Shown here: positions 15,101-19,231 of the stretch, piece after piece
How positions within the stretch are numbered: position 1 is the stretch's first letter
Layout: the number at the start of each line of letters is the position of its first letter
IMG/VR virus record: IMGVR_UViG_3300031834_000018
Location: 1-34,969 of that record
Length of the DNA: 34,969 nt
Strand: one strand, 5' to 3'
From: a virus
Translations under genes and position numbers: made by a program
The notes under the pieces: generated by a model
Told to the model about the DNA's origin: nothing
Database searches by the model: none
What the model saw: the letters and a program-made list of their open reading frames with translations, nothing else

Positions 15101-15351
15101 CTCTTTTGTACTTGAGTTGCAACTTGTGTAATATTTCCCATTCCAGATAAACTTGTACGAACACCAGCTAACGTATCAGACAGACCTTTAGATGCACCCT
15201 GAACTTTTCCTAATGAGGATTCTACAGACGAGAAAACGTTTTCAACTTTTCGGAAGGAGTTTTCGAGGGTTCCTAACACGCGGTTAAGTTCATCAACTTG
15301 GCTTTTTATTTGACTTATGTCAAGAGAACCAACAATGCCAAGCTGTTCCAT
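1..15351 (-). CDS. Giant phage tail tape measure protein, partial (no stop in window)
   Basis: The frame is open from ATG at 15351 to the left edge: 5,117 codons with no stop. The start overlaps the upstream stop as TAATG. Tape measure proteins fill the tail tube, set tail length and help DNA ejection. A TIGR01760/PhageMin_Tail-like core lies at about residues 2,950-3,250; key stretches are GYVITTGKLSGLSFEELAAA and LGASTQEVGEVLYQLGSAGL (about 3,040-3,180). Hydrophobic stretches follow at about 3,370 and 3,735-3,790. A charged coiled-coil region (EKERRKAQIQSEIEW and neighbours) lies at about 4,540-4,640. The roughly 2,900 residues before the core are helical, rich in Gln, Ala, Phe and Pro, and show no domain I recognise. 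The position after two chaperone-position genes fits siphophage order. The 3' end is missing and contains a direct repeat. Identity as a tape measure is very likely; the function of the N-terminal half is unknown. Confidence 0.95.
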   Translation of the reverse strand, partial: MEQLGIVGSLDISQIKSQVDELNRVLGTLENSFRKVENVFSSVESSLGKVQGASKGLSDTLAGVRTSLSGMGNITQVATQVQKSVQEIQKTATGIKLDFKISDPGKSIKPWIDELQLVEKQVRSVTEKINKETQQTRSRFSDSADEISNFRGAMVATGKGQIPIWNEARTNLQSMVDVLGSYVVNLEKANQRGKLLGKKSLRTEMITGPFQQAQDMLFSFTDMVKGTPVSELFADWEDPLRSFSTSMEKTFGSTKWLTLFQKNFEPFRGTLAELAAVPAQQMSTAFTSLIPESKAMGALFMDIFTAKGPQELEASLRSLRANLAMLMPESAGAKALFMNFQELATLLRTRFLATSFIDFEPVITQALFRVGQLTEEFIQAKAAGRDTSQIVIGLAAAARELASEAQRVGVGIQGFMARAPGAGMETSITRLESAFQEEGLVAQETGNRAQEFFNIIRAGQTSLKQTANEIEKTAAATGKWGELARSTYVDLRRIVSTYQSFGRPTVISGIPESASTSAEKLSSTAAIPRDLKRQVDSLAGAYGLWATADITARQSFQRTGYITLDILRQLYKGFGEVAARPMMPAARVQELQRVRGALEKLLPPMELSKTVSTTAYNSFQFLARGATQFSNLIPKIVERLNASILKTRVDIVDPTAATKAIQPFEALKKVLVGLQGDLQVIAQEITLLYAKGAPSIEAIAQAFMKIRPETLERAFQAVTELQGAGRMLGARAVTGPLDVALAQVKAIGQIPPAFEQAFAKIQPMTTGFLDPEVAKRSMKVFAADLAGMFGGIDVVRSARKNGEQWAVNFTQAVNQGVKPISQFIKEQPGAPIPPEMVQKLQSQMAQAFFSAKLPQLFSGIEESLFTSVGILNRMGPAAEKFRAPLQQAQLDTQRLVELFLKIKFPDLRAGEDVGVLERDFSKLSSKISTDLKASFGGVGETIMGQLAQAYKSLGKLPMGAQLFGLAGNTDQMLRQVFGVFSRLLPTLKTEMLQTFDMPLEMATEFFGKLQQDAIQFRALVSQSAQPLISMKDALAGTANVFERLNMARRLGAPAEVVESIRAEADAFMKDKEQARQLSKQKEELGAAESNVGRLTELAITFLERETKSFSNLGQAANISLGALTSVISKQAGLFKGLTRDMGIKDLLTFEGVVPTGITPEVSKYLQAFYNNVGTNLDKLRQVTDQKIGVWSVGFGKGMNNFASVVKQNAFRLRGVMETVQSSAATGAQFRWEGLFDEPTVLALQKSSGRISSVLKRFQEDLMKFGQGTARRVEFGPVTQSLQQELAFVLNLAESVRQKIAVGEVGTEQLPAVNRLFQYAIQLDGAITALERPYQRMSEVASKGKASFTQLGRTFGSELYKATQEMGRSVTGLKQPIGLIVQKMFGEIFVPENLERITEFRGITEFLGERFPSQVQFALNVAAKRGIPVQKLLQQMIPVNAATLEEAFRNAPDVPRVLLEKMFRPESSLKFQQTAKGVVEQIIRAPMKEGLQRASELMSVDALKSFSQFSLADSILQPARRDLSKLRQVGPEYASQLNQVINYISAVLKTVPTGRRMGGILEQAGFDYSQIQALQAFVRGAQGPLYQLRNILTQAADPLKGISPEKMKLDLGLDRTVMGNLQRAAGDEEKLGKMTQFLSTMYDQAGASLIEFVARQETWSSKSIQDLTELMSFWKGLGEIIRLITQELPKMGTAQGLMGFEFKASDLLTRGAEAGSSFRQGLMQSMDLAAIGGGIGKMLAAIIAKDPEMIFEIMRTGSIRLREELRRLGYEGKGSIGALASSIEKLLPGTTLGPQFFGAYFEANERFFLESDKTTLAIMNIVQGFEQIRPTAAANLVATLERASAALHEADISFRGFGEGLGAHTVEFKAFSDKQRTLIQQYASGMAGAIKSQAALYQADPFERSFVRLIRSEDTLFDQLRNVIQTRGNEIKQVNEQAYKGLTEFISKPISTRTVADIAKVSQMPGLEQFTDIGGLLTKLAGVRRLFENVGQSVKSLQGMKPFEGYVRDAASLEVNMLKVMRTITSSLDRISQGKGMQLNVKESLVELGSLRERLSVITSEMQGWAQASAAGGAQLPYSFELTANSVAKMGRVLENVISVLRALPASGRVTEQSLQRLNDLSKDLWGSLKAVDQITLKDLGAQIEAIFSKAFGEKMGPWLYQGFAKVPAGARTFFGNFQKQLQTEGSNVNVLLQTMSTEFQSIFAKFGGRPQLMLQYFEKATPQMRLLLSQFFEQAGLLTGAGFQSWITQWSQYMGEMNIEEKKGLEKLQKQMLEGLSTFRETKFFPEPKVPTTLFDVAKALRQVGMSLQEIRQISDLGFIKLWGEALTQPFKMIIGQAGEVSVGLGGVFSIIGNKMAVFANSLDAVRQAFLGLRQDSVQVQEGFVAFITLIEKLSAAFRESKVVGSQWGVEIVSQLSVLGTVGKSLSDFTKGAAGIADFPRILREIDFGGLGQQLTTFMTGMGGAAAQTQVPEQFMAPLKSFLGMAKQLNQFAFAAENILKLTQAFSTLQAQLGSSQAVFQSFEGTFQIFRKMFELLPTLSIPMGPAVPAGAIESARNFAQVIAPLASAIRSVQDINFDAAINNINRAATEFKAALEKLFLALEQVPISSQTQKVISFLSRLATAFSKIDWTVNPQVITQQFVSTARAIEKGQQIVEGQVQEGAAQIASAAEKAGDQIKRSGLGSLGDLVEPSLISLFGAGEEPVPEYLRTTSQAYTQTLQGIGERTRMLVTEFAQASGQANIFGETLMQMARGGPSAAFRQMVDDLIMLGPAITQDTTKFNEMRQSLERFLTDVSQMKGVGAQFTELSARIGTPAMMGPSGLVQTLSDTARAIDKVQKAGAETTFLDMMIKSRSKAQELHIQVGGLLNYMQSMGPRLRESLTTGFARREFYSQISDIRRALEQAMTPLRGFVGFPQIRVDMEKMSSDLSRMSSMSTGILTVWDRFSGVIRSARDSFLNLIAYQTRWYLSMQIFWAVFGQMDQVIMNFGKLDTEVRRATRTIRDLNFAVLGVDPALRAMAQVGVESARHIEKIFRTLFMAQIRTTFYNMMRSLGASTQEVGEVLYQLGSAGLNVNTSLAAVVPTLRMIIGSEADTTESTKLVAGAYYLYGDSLQGAMTDTEKFARITDILSASFRDHLVELNEMVTGMGYVITTGKLSGLSFEELAAALGVLNDNMLRGSKAGRSLNQMLVHLAQRTQDVKISLMQVAQQHGAGDVVAEAFKKIEQEAATQGRQVRPFDYLIEAGKILEPVLAKAGLSTENLANQAQIMGIIGSRAYAVLLLKAREYGQALFQLQYTSFGAGEQMSDVMVTGFARAVNRIEGFARSGMGRVFGIFKGTVEGIGGSLVRLEDTTRGVFGTFGLEVNNAKSLISSFLLILSAQAVLKIWGKSLPFFPNIKKTIEDFKNWRATTQETSAAFMNFSRAAFTSTTPIEKLGLLTRQYFEKVPETGRLSSALRGANLQFVALTGNVGALTEQQRVAVQSVTQFGKVLTQVMAGAPIGQMRLYLDQVSQVSAVQQILTTRPFKIQIDTAEAVARLRSGELSIGSFRQKFFELQKEAAKGGIKFPQFMGATFLTSGVEAIRSLSGTYAQFEDVIRGVSKGSIGDFTKFQQVVSDPAAWNQFVTTVKTAAQTGEESMVRLSESIVGINEKGTIPAARAFEAQMARFGVAVQTEAMKSMTWGRYLGEVFKVAFPGLVNLWSGIKNFGATSQRVFSAFVVLIRSATSSMRGLETASALATIRIAGLGAAAKAFAALRAVLAAVTGNLLQLALQIATTLLYAYGFDKALNWWERLTRGVDKYAEEVGQAGAEFQKSVAFMTAPLPQMISYFERVGETLDEMMASDRTFFVKTDSIDNAVAKFSELSMLVQSSTMSEIKILVDTGRLTEANVLLRQSIPEIVKAREEAAKRVFMNFGNFGRDFSIMVMSSKPAINKAMKEISELVYKSLSDAERMKIDPNMLKVKTLNISKIPLDKLTPEVIQWQKVGIKAAEQIAEGAASVFQTGARVLSLMMRIDPSKVGKEFALKFTREIQKTVPLIEGSFQEISREMQQGVFGDPRVIEESLDRITKAFVRTASGKKYIGDLTRAMKDFREEVFETKGMTPERFVFTYLPLLAKESSQEVQQLAKVLGDPLVTDLRKALLLVNAFNKELAVFVAEQTKIQEGASIAWNLQSVADLVDALRDKFETLRQKIELVGAEPVADMKQNIESSFKEIEGKIRGHKNLSLKLDVGLVMTDWAVDFNKAFEGAFTYAPESVLGKWEREFYKTADPLREAFSSAFTEISFWAEDAGRSIEQGLSIPGFDAIVKASQSGLTVLERGQRDWVLDLRHNFHSAELYQEEYIKTLNSLAKSGQLTLSQVSTERIPTVDLGGKGGEGGGETSRLEETKKELQASLKEGLDEAQKLAEAIQKNVRGAIDSTIKRVEALLSALSKVVEVNIKVAESARKMSSGYNLANKLLETTIGYAEKLSEQTNLWAVQLQRLQVGFDVSRIAKQFERVTQAYQGSGPELQIGPEKAAERMGQIIDELNKSVDQSMGNLINAVTRAFDIAAKEDEKYIDKRLKNNLKWSDEISASDDTYYQNQIQEIDKLTSVSETEKERRKAQIQSEIEWSKKVADVRKAKLEAEAERSKELDQEIRTGELVRFMKEIFGKKGELTLDEQGMETALQKLSIKSPELMFALKSYQGTQEAAKNQLEAIATFNESIEKNIRNNLKQAEDQLKELSIIDKSVEKFAIDVGKQLREIAFALKKGKIGNGPGEVFDLMDKLKGTVSIPNIAETSSGTYKLASEETSARALDINMVKESVLAFDQSLDQVSKSLSEGGFEQLQQNLQALSGGMNNFLQRMIEGQSPEQLRQAAVSVRQAAVSVSETLESAQTKLSGAAANNVNMLEEVVRATRSLGTLPYIAETSKPAPKETTLRAFGMTYGKVTFDLNSVGEKIQNGAATIQQGAQVTGQALVDAGQEIERSGVAAAQRIAGVEISTPINQMKTSLTSYSRGFTNVMSSMKDKLQVFTEFRMPDQDPAALTRIFGDLVSSFGGYSESLRRITLPEGIPEFGMVKESVLAFDQSLDQVSKSLGESQISSKGFEQLQQNLQALSGGMNNFLQRMIEGQSPEQLRQ
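756..797. repeat. 21-bp perfect tandem duplication in tape measure gene
   Basis: The unit at 756-776 is repeated without change at 777-797. It is a multiple of three and duplicates seven residues (VRQAAVS twice). It abuts and partly overlaps the edge of the longer direct repeat at 790, consistent with slippage at the repeat junction. Confidence 0.95.
790..961. repeat. Direct repeat copy B, inside tape measure gene
   Basis: Partner of the copy at 1-187. The two are about 790 bp apart and share both flanks exactly, with a 15-bp in-frame length difference in the middle. Weaker similarity continues beyond the repeat: both 610-660 and 1000-1050 contain a stretch encoding (Y/N)IAETS. This suggests a larger, older duplicated unit with a recently homogenised core. 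Confidence 0.93.
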
Positions 15352-15968
15352 TACTTGACTACCTTTATAAAACTCCTCATATCAGGAGGAATTTTACCGA
15401 GATCCTCTTCACCTATATTCGAAAGATCTACAGTATCCTTATTAAACGAAGAGCTACTTGAGCCTGACGATTTGCCCTCTCCGAAGATCATACCTAAAGC
15501 ATGAACTACAGAGAGTTCAAACTGAAACTTCTTATCGGCCTCAAGTAGCCCGGTAGTTTCTCTAAGAATTTCTTCAACGGTTGCTCTAGGCAATCTCAGA
15601 ATTTCAGAAGGTTGAAATCGCCCATAGAACGTCAAAAAAGTTAACATCTTCGATAACGAATCAATAAGCGATCCACCCTCCTTCTCTAAATTAATTTGAA
15701 CCTCTTCAAGCTTTTGAGAGGACTCTTCAGGATTTACCTTGGGAAAGGCTAAGTTAAAAACATTAAGTATTTGATCACCAGTAAATTCTGCGTCAACTAC
15801 AACAGGGGAAAGATCAAGAATTTCAGAAACAGCATCTGAAATCACAGACAAGGGATCTAATGAAGACTGCAGCAGGGAGACCAGATTTAATTCCAACTCC
15901 AATGAGACAGGAGTCCTAAACTTATACCACTTCCCTGAAAGGCTCTTCACCCATCGAGTTTTGTACAT
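15351..15968 (-). CDS. Putative tail assembly protein (second chaperone-position gene)
   Basis: A 205-residue acidic protein in the slot immediately before the tape measure gene, where siphophages carry tail assembly chaperones that coat the tape measure during tail growth. The sequence is mostly predicted helix with a serine-rich linker near residues 168-174 (GSSSSSF). The start is ATG at 15968, directly preceded in frame by TGA, so it is a separate gene and not the shifted half of a GT-type fusion with its neighbour. The stop overlaps the tape measure start as TAATG, implying translational coupling. The function is assigned by position only; I recognise no domain. Confidence 0.6.
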   Translation of the reverse strand: MYKTRWVKSLSGKWYKFRTPVSLELELNLVSLLQSSLDPLSVISDAVSEILDLSPVVVDAEFTGDQILNVFNLAFPKVNPEESSQKLEEVQINLEKEGGSLIDSLSKMLTFLTFYGRFQPSEILRLPRATVEEILRETTGLLEADKKFQFELSVVHALGMIFGEGKSSGSSSSSFNKDTVDLSNIGEEDLGKIPPDMRSFIKVVK

Positions 15969-15981
15969 TCACTAGACAATC

Positions 15982-16524
15982 TCACTCGAGAGGAGATATT
16001 GGCGTCGCAGCTGCAAAAGATCCGGCGTACTTTCTCATTGCATGAAGAATGTAAGGGATTGCGAATCCTAGAACTGAGGTGCCATCAAAGTTTTCGTCTA
16101 CATCGCTCGCCGGAGTAGCCGTAACAATTGAAACTAGATCGGTAATCAAGGTGGGAGCTTCAGAAGAGAAAAACTGCAATAGAGCAGCCGCATCAATTCG
16201 ACCAAAAGCCGTTTGGGTGAGATTATACTTGGTGACCGCGGAAGAGACAGTTCTTTTGAGTTCCTCATTCTGAGAGAATTCAGGAAGAGTATTCAGGAAG
16301 TCAAGAAAATCATTTGCGTCAAAGGAAGATTTCTTATCCTTACTGTCAGGCATAAGCTTTTTGAAAGCCTGGCCAACAATAGCCAAAACCTTTTTCTCTT
16401 TTCCCCAAGATAGAACTGAAGGAATGTCAACGGGATCACCATTAACCTTGGAGAGTGTGAACTTGAGGGGAATAATAAGTTCAGGGATAATCACCTTGGA
16501 ATCAACCGACGTAGACTCTGTCAT
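15982..16524 (-). CDS. Putative tail assembly chaperone (gpG-like by position)
   Basis: A 180-residue protein preceded by a strong AGAGGAGA ribosome binding site and, further upstream, by a terminator-like hairpin, so it may begin a new transcriptional segment. The N-terminal part (IIPLKFTLSKVNGDPVDIP) resembles the beta-rich opening of many tail assembly chaperones, followed by a helical region. It sits between the major tail protein region and the tape measure, the usual chaperone position. No slippery heptamer leading into the next gene was found. Family membership is inferred from position, size and general character. Confidence 0.55.
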   Translation of the reverse strand: MTESTSVDSKVIIPELIIPLKFTLSKVNGDPVDIPSVLSWGKEKKVLAIVGQAFKKLMPDSKDKKSSFDANDFLDFLNTLPEFSQNEELKRTVSSAVTKYNLTQTAFGRIDAAALLQFFSSEAPTLITDLVSIVTATPASDVDENFDGTSVLGFAIPYILHAMRKYAGSFAAATPISPLE

Positions 16525-16564
16525 TTTCTTTCTCCTCTATTCCTCTAAGGAAATTAGAAAGTAG

Positions 16565-16593
16565 AAAAACGGGGGCGGTCTTAATGCCGCCCC
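16565..16593 (-). terminator. Rho-independent terminator, minus strand
   Basis: On the minus strand the seven-base arm GGGGCGG (16593-16587) pairs with CCGCCCC (16578-16572) around an eight-base loop. Two bases later comes a run of five T (16569-16565). It lies downstream of the 65-residue gene and before the tail chaperone genes, so it would limit read-through from the major tail protein segment. Confidence 0.75.
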
Positions 16594-16632
16594 ATCAAGG
16601 AGGGTTTCCGATACACCGTCCTGAGACTCGGG

Positions 16633-16830
16633 TTAACCACCACCCGCACCGGCCTTGGGGCTAGGCGGCTTCACCACGCCGAGGGTACCCTTCGCCCTCT
16701 GATTCCCCACATTGGGCTGAGGGGAAATTCCAGGTAGGGCAACTCTGACTTCCTTTGACCCAGAAGTAACCTTGGGTCCCGAAACTCGAGGTTGGGTTTT
16801 CACATCCGTGTTTCCATAGTCGATTGCCAT
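16633..16830 (-). CDS. Small disordered Gly/Pro/Lys-rich protein, 65 residues
   Basis: The start is ATG at 16830, chosen because GGGAGG (16844-16839) sits eight bases upstream; an alternative ATG nine bases earlier would be too close to it. The product begins MAIDYGNTDVKTQ and is dominated by Gly, Pro, Ser, Lys and Val, ending AGAGGG, with no hydrophobic core. It is likely disordered. It lies between two hairpins, after the major tail protein and before the tail chaperone. Its G+C richness matches the major tail gene and not the tail chaperones, suggesting high expression and possibly a minor virion component. I do not recognise a family. Confidence 0.65.
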   Translation of the reverse strand: MAIDYGNTDVKTQPRVSGPKVTSGSKEVRVALPGISPQPNVGNQRAKGTLGVVKPPSPKAGAGGG

Positions 16831-16860
16831 TGTTCGCACCTCCCTTCATCGAGAAAGAGC

Positions 16861-16894
16861 GGAGGTGGAAAGAACCTAAACTCTTTCCACCTCC
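16861..16894 (-). terminator. Strong hairpin after major tail protein gene
   Basis: A perfect 13-bp inverted repeat: GGAGGTGGAAAGA at 16861-16873 and its reverse complement at 16882-16894, with an eight-base loop. On the minus strand it is followed by GCTCTTTCTC, only partly T-rich, so it may be a weak terminator or an RNA-stabilising 3' hairpin. It lies 15 bases past the major tail protein stop and before the ribosome binding site of the next gene. Confidence 0.6.
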
Positions 16895-16909
16895 TGAAAG
16901 TGAGGCCCT

Positions 16910-18058
16910 TTAGCTACACTGACTTGCGCAGGTGTTAGCCGCCTTGGTGATCGTGACCTCAAACAGCTGTTTACCAGGTACGAGAAGGTTACCCTCCCAG
17001 TCCACAATCTGCTTGAGGCAAGGATCGAAGGGCACCATTCCACTGAACTCCATCGGGAAAGCGTGAGGATCATTTCCAAAGTTCATCTCAACCGCACCGG
17101 ACCCTTGTGCCTTCCAGATCTTGACTGTGATGGTCATCCCCTTCGGCGTTTGGTGAACGAGCTTGATTGCCACCTCCTGGAAGGAGATCTCACCACCGAA
17201 ACTCAGGGTTTCAGTCATGGTACCATTGTAGGTTGCCACAACCACAGCGCCAGCTACTAGCGCTGAACTGAACTTGACCGAAATCTTCCCCGTTTCATAC
17301 TCGATTGAGTTCGCAGCTTCTCCGGATCCAGGTACCGCGGTGTCACCAGACAAACCGCCAGATCCATCATCTGTGACCACCAGCGCACCAGCAGCATGCT
17401 GAGCGGTAATGGTTACAGAATCTGGGGTGACATAAGGCCACTTGAGAAACAGAGTCATCAGATCGATCGCTCCAGCAGCACAAACGAGCTCGCCGAGTTG
17501 ACAGCTAGCCATGACTGTCCCCGTTGGTGAGACATCGAAGGTATACTCGACAGCTCCTGTCCCATAATCAACGGTTCCCGTACCAACCGCGAAGCTTTCG
17601 TTGCCATCGTCGCTCTCTTCAACTAAGGTACCATCCAAGATCTGAACGGAACCAGGAACAATTGCCAAACCAGCCGCGATGGTGATCGTCCCAACGTAAG
17701 GACCTGTCCCAATACCGGTAAGGCTTATGGGCGAGGGCGTCGATCCAACGGCGTCCGACCCAACATCCAGAATTCCCGTACCGAGCGCCTTAGCCAAGTT
17801 GGCAAGATTCCATTCAATCGATTCAAACTTGAGAGTTGCAGTTTCCTGGGTCGCGAGCTGATCAACCAACGTTTTGGGAAATCCCTGAAAGATTTCCGTC
17901 TTCTCACGAGTTGTCGTCAGAGTTGCTCCTGCATTTACAGCCCCCACATCTGTACTGGGAATACACGCCGTACCGGTAGTACAGAAGGGCGCCATATAGA
18001 CAACGCAAGGACCAATACTGAACCTGGAAGTGTTGTACTTTGGCAAATTGAATGGCAT
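16910..18058 (-). CDS. Major tail (tube) protein with two inserted beta repeats
   Basis: A 382-residue tube subunit candidate. The tube-like core appears split. Residues 15-95 contain SIGPCVVYM and the stretch TQETATLKFESIEWNLANLA; residues 284-350 contain TPKGMTITVKIWKA and PMEFSGMVPFDP. Between them lie two related beta-domain repeats: residues 134-187 (VPGSVQI, then DDGNESF, then GTVDYGTGAVEYTF) and 211-278 (TPDSVTI, then DDGSGGL, then SIEYETGKISVKF). Such repeats are common decorations projecting from phage tail tubes; their role here is inferred. ATG at 18058 has AGGGAGG eight bases upstream. The gene is clearly richer in G+C than the tape measure, as expected for the most abundant tail protein. 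It resembles the 184-residue protein at 29430-29984. Confidence 0.85.
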   Translation of the reverse strand: MPFNLPKYNTSRFSIGPCVVYMAPFCTTGTACIPSTDVGAVNAGATLTTTREKTEIFQGFPKTLVDQLATQETATLKFESIEWNLANLAKALGTGILDVGSDAVGSTPSPISLTGIGTGPYVGTITIAAGLAIVPGSVQILDGTLVEESDDGNESFAVGTGTVDYGTGAVEYTFDVSPTGTVMASCQLGELVCAAGAIDLMTLFLKWPYVTPDSVTITAQHAAGALVVTDDGSGGLSGDTAVPGSGEAANSIEYETGKISVKFSSALVAGAVVVATYNGTMTETLSFGGEISFQEVAIKLVHQTPKGMTITVKIWKAQGSGAVEMNFGNDPHAFPMEFSGMVPFDPCLKQIVDWEGNLLVPGKQLFEVTITKAANTCASQCS

Positions 18059-18064
18059 TGCTAG

Positions 18065-18107
18065 TTCCTCCCTACTGATTTGTTATCAATTCTCCTTGTG
18101 TTACACC
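18065..18107 (-). promoter_or_regulatory. Major tail gene leader: RBS plus element shared with capsid gene
   Basis: Reading the minus strand, GGTGTAACACAAGGAGA (18107-18091) closely matches GGTTTAACACAAAGGAGA before the capsid gene. It is followed by TTG, a six-codon mini-ORF ending TAG, and the true AGGGAGG site (18073-18067), eight bases from the ATG. The first GGAG could drive the mini-ORF or act as a ribosome standby site. Any function is inferred from the similarity of the two leaders. Confidence 0.45.
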
Positions 18108-18139
18108 AGCAGGGCATTCCAGACGCTCTCGCTTTGAAA

Positions 18140-18424
18140 TTATATACTGGCCTTAACAGATGATTGACCATTTTCACCAGGTTTAGAGCCAACTTCCTTT
18201 GGAGTTCCACCCATTAAGACATTCTCGCGGCCACACCGCCGACAAATCACTTTCACCTGTTGAGCCTCGATCACAGTCACAAACAAATCACGCCACTTAA
18301 TCCTTAATGTAGTTAAGTCCTGTGATAGCACCCCTAACAAGAAAGAGCAGTTTGTACACTTCCAAGGTTTGTCCTTCCATTTTTCATCTTTCCACTTGCT
18401 ACCCTCATTCATAATGCTCTCCAT
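18140..18424 (-). CDS. Com-like zinc-ribbon protein
   Basis: A 94-residue protein with a four-cysteine ribbon: CTNC near residue 23 and CRRC near residue 61, the latter followed by GREN. The pattern CxxC, then LL, then CxxCGxxN resembles Com, the Mu protein that binds mRNA to control mom translation, but with a longer inter-cysteine spacer. The likely role is RNA or DNA binding, or structural zinc binding. Two starts are possible: ATG at 18424, or ATG at 18412 with GGAG just upstream; the second has the better ribosome site. It sits between the tail-terminator candidate and the major tail gene. Regulation of the tail gene is possible but unproven. Confidence 0.55.
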   Translation of the reverse strand: MESIMNEGSKWKDEKWKDKPWKCTNCSFLLGVLSQDLTTLRIKWRDLFVTVIEAQQVKVICRRCGRENVLMGGTPKEVGSKPGENGQSSVKASI

Positions 18425-18442
18425 AAAAGCTCTAAGGGCTCT

Positions 18443-18847
18443 TCAGCATATTTCATTAAACGTTGCACGCACCTTAATGAATAAGGTAATATACTTTAAA
18501 TTGTTACGCCCACCTGTTTGAGGAGACCGATTCAAAAGAAACCATACCCTACCTAAAACTTTTCCATCTTGTACACAATCTACCCACTCGTCTGAATTTT
18601 CCTCAATACGATTCACTATATCAGAAACATTACTGAAGAAGGGGTTATTAAACCAGAATGTCCATTCCATGTAAAATTCATCGAAAATTTTGCTGTAGGG
18701 CGCAGGTACAAAGGCGAAGGTGCATACTGGAACTTGCGATGGAACTTGGTCAGGATCTTCTGCATGATAAACACCACTTAAAACAGACTCATTATCAAAA
18801 GACAATATTAAGCCAATAACAGATTTCGCAACAACGTCTAAATTCAC
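18443..18847 (-). CDS. Putative tail terminator protein
   Basis: A 134-residue protein between the neck protein and the major tail protein, the place of the tail terminator that caps the tube and joins it to the head. It has a leading helix (VVAKSVIGLILSF), a beta-rich middle with many aromatics (FYMEWTFWFNNPFF), and a final beta stretch (LKYITLFIKVRATF), compatible with the alpha/beta terminator fold. The start is GTG at 18847, three bases past the previous stop. Assigned on position and size; no diagnostic motif. Confidence 0.45.
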   Translation of the reverse strand: MNLDVVAKSVIGLILSFDNESVLSGVYHAEDPDQVPSQVPVCTFAFVPAPYSKIFDEFYMEWTFWFNNPFFSNVSDIVNRIEENSDEWVDCVQDGKVLGRVWFLLNRSPQTGGRNNLKYITLFIKVRATFNEIC

Positions 18848-18850
18848 TTG

Positions 18851-19231
18851 TCACCCAAACGCATTTTTGAAAAAATCTTTCTTGACCTGTTGAAACTCCT
18901 GACTATCAGAAACACGATTCAACGCTGTATTTATTATGTTCCTTCCTGTAATGAATCGCGTTCCTTCAATTACAAAGCCAGCGTGTACTGCTTCAGAAGG
19001 ATTAAAGTAAACGTGAACTTCGTCACCGATAAAATCCATTCTCAAACTTCGTCTGAGAGTTCCTGTTTTGGCTCCTACCGCATCTTTGTCACCACCTACA
19101 CGCCCTGATGTTAAAACGAACAGCTCCTGAAAAATAAGATTACCAATTTGTTCTAATGCAAGCTGTTTTGCCTTTTCAATTTTGTCGAAAGAAAGTTCGG
19201 GTCTCTTTATAGTCCTAAATTGGAGGGGCAT
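18851..19231 (-). CDS. HK97 gp10-like neck / tail completion protein
   Basis: A 126-residue protein with the gp10-like pattern. A leading helix (KAKQLALEQIGNLIFQEL) is followed by the conserved turn TGTLRRSLR near residues 57-65, a beta strand (EVHVYFNPSEAVHAGFVIEGT), and a terminal helix. In the family, the T-G-x-L-R-x-S motif and the later E-x-G-T are characteristic. These proteins work at the head-tail joint. The start ATG lies 17 bases inside the end of the preceding gene, so translation is probably coupled. Confidence 0.75.
   Translation of the reverse strand: MPLQFRTIKRPELSFDKIEKAKQLALEQIGNLIFQELFVLTSGRVGGDKDAVGAKTGTLRRSLRMDFIGDEVHVYFNPSEAVHAGFVIEGTRFITGRNIINTALNRVSDSQEFQQVKKDFFKNAFG

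Noticed and set aside
15968-15995. Programmed frameshift joining the two genes before the tape measure (lambda G/GT type)
   Set aside because: The downstream frame has a TGA directly before its ATG at 15968, and I found no slippery heptamer before it. The two genes appear separate.
18139-18167. Promoter for the major tail gene (TATAAT at 18144-18139 on the minus strand)
   Set aside because: The -10 match is perfect, but the hexamer 17 bases upstream (TCAATC) has almost no -35 similarity, and the -10 overlaps a stop codon in A+T-rich sequence. Too weak to call.
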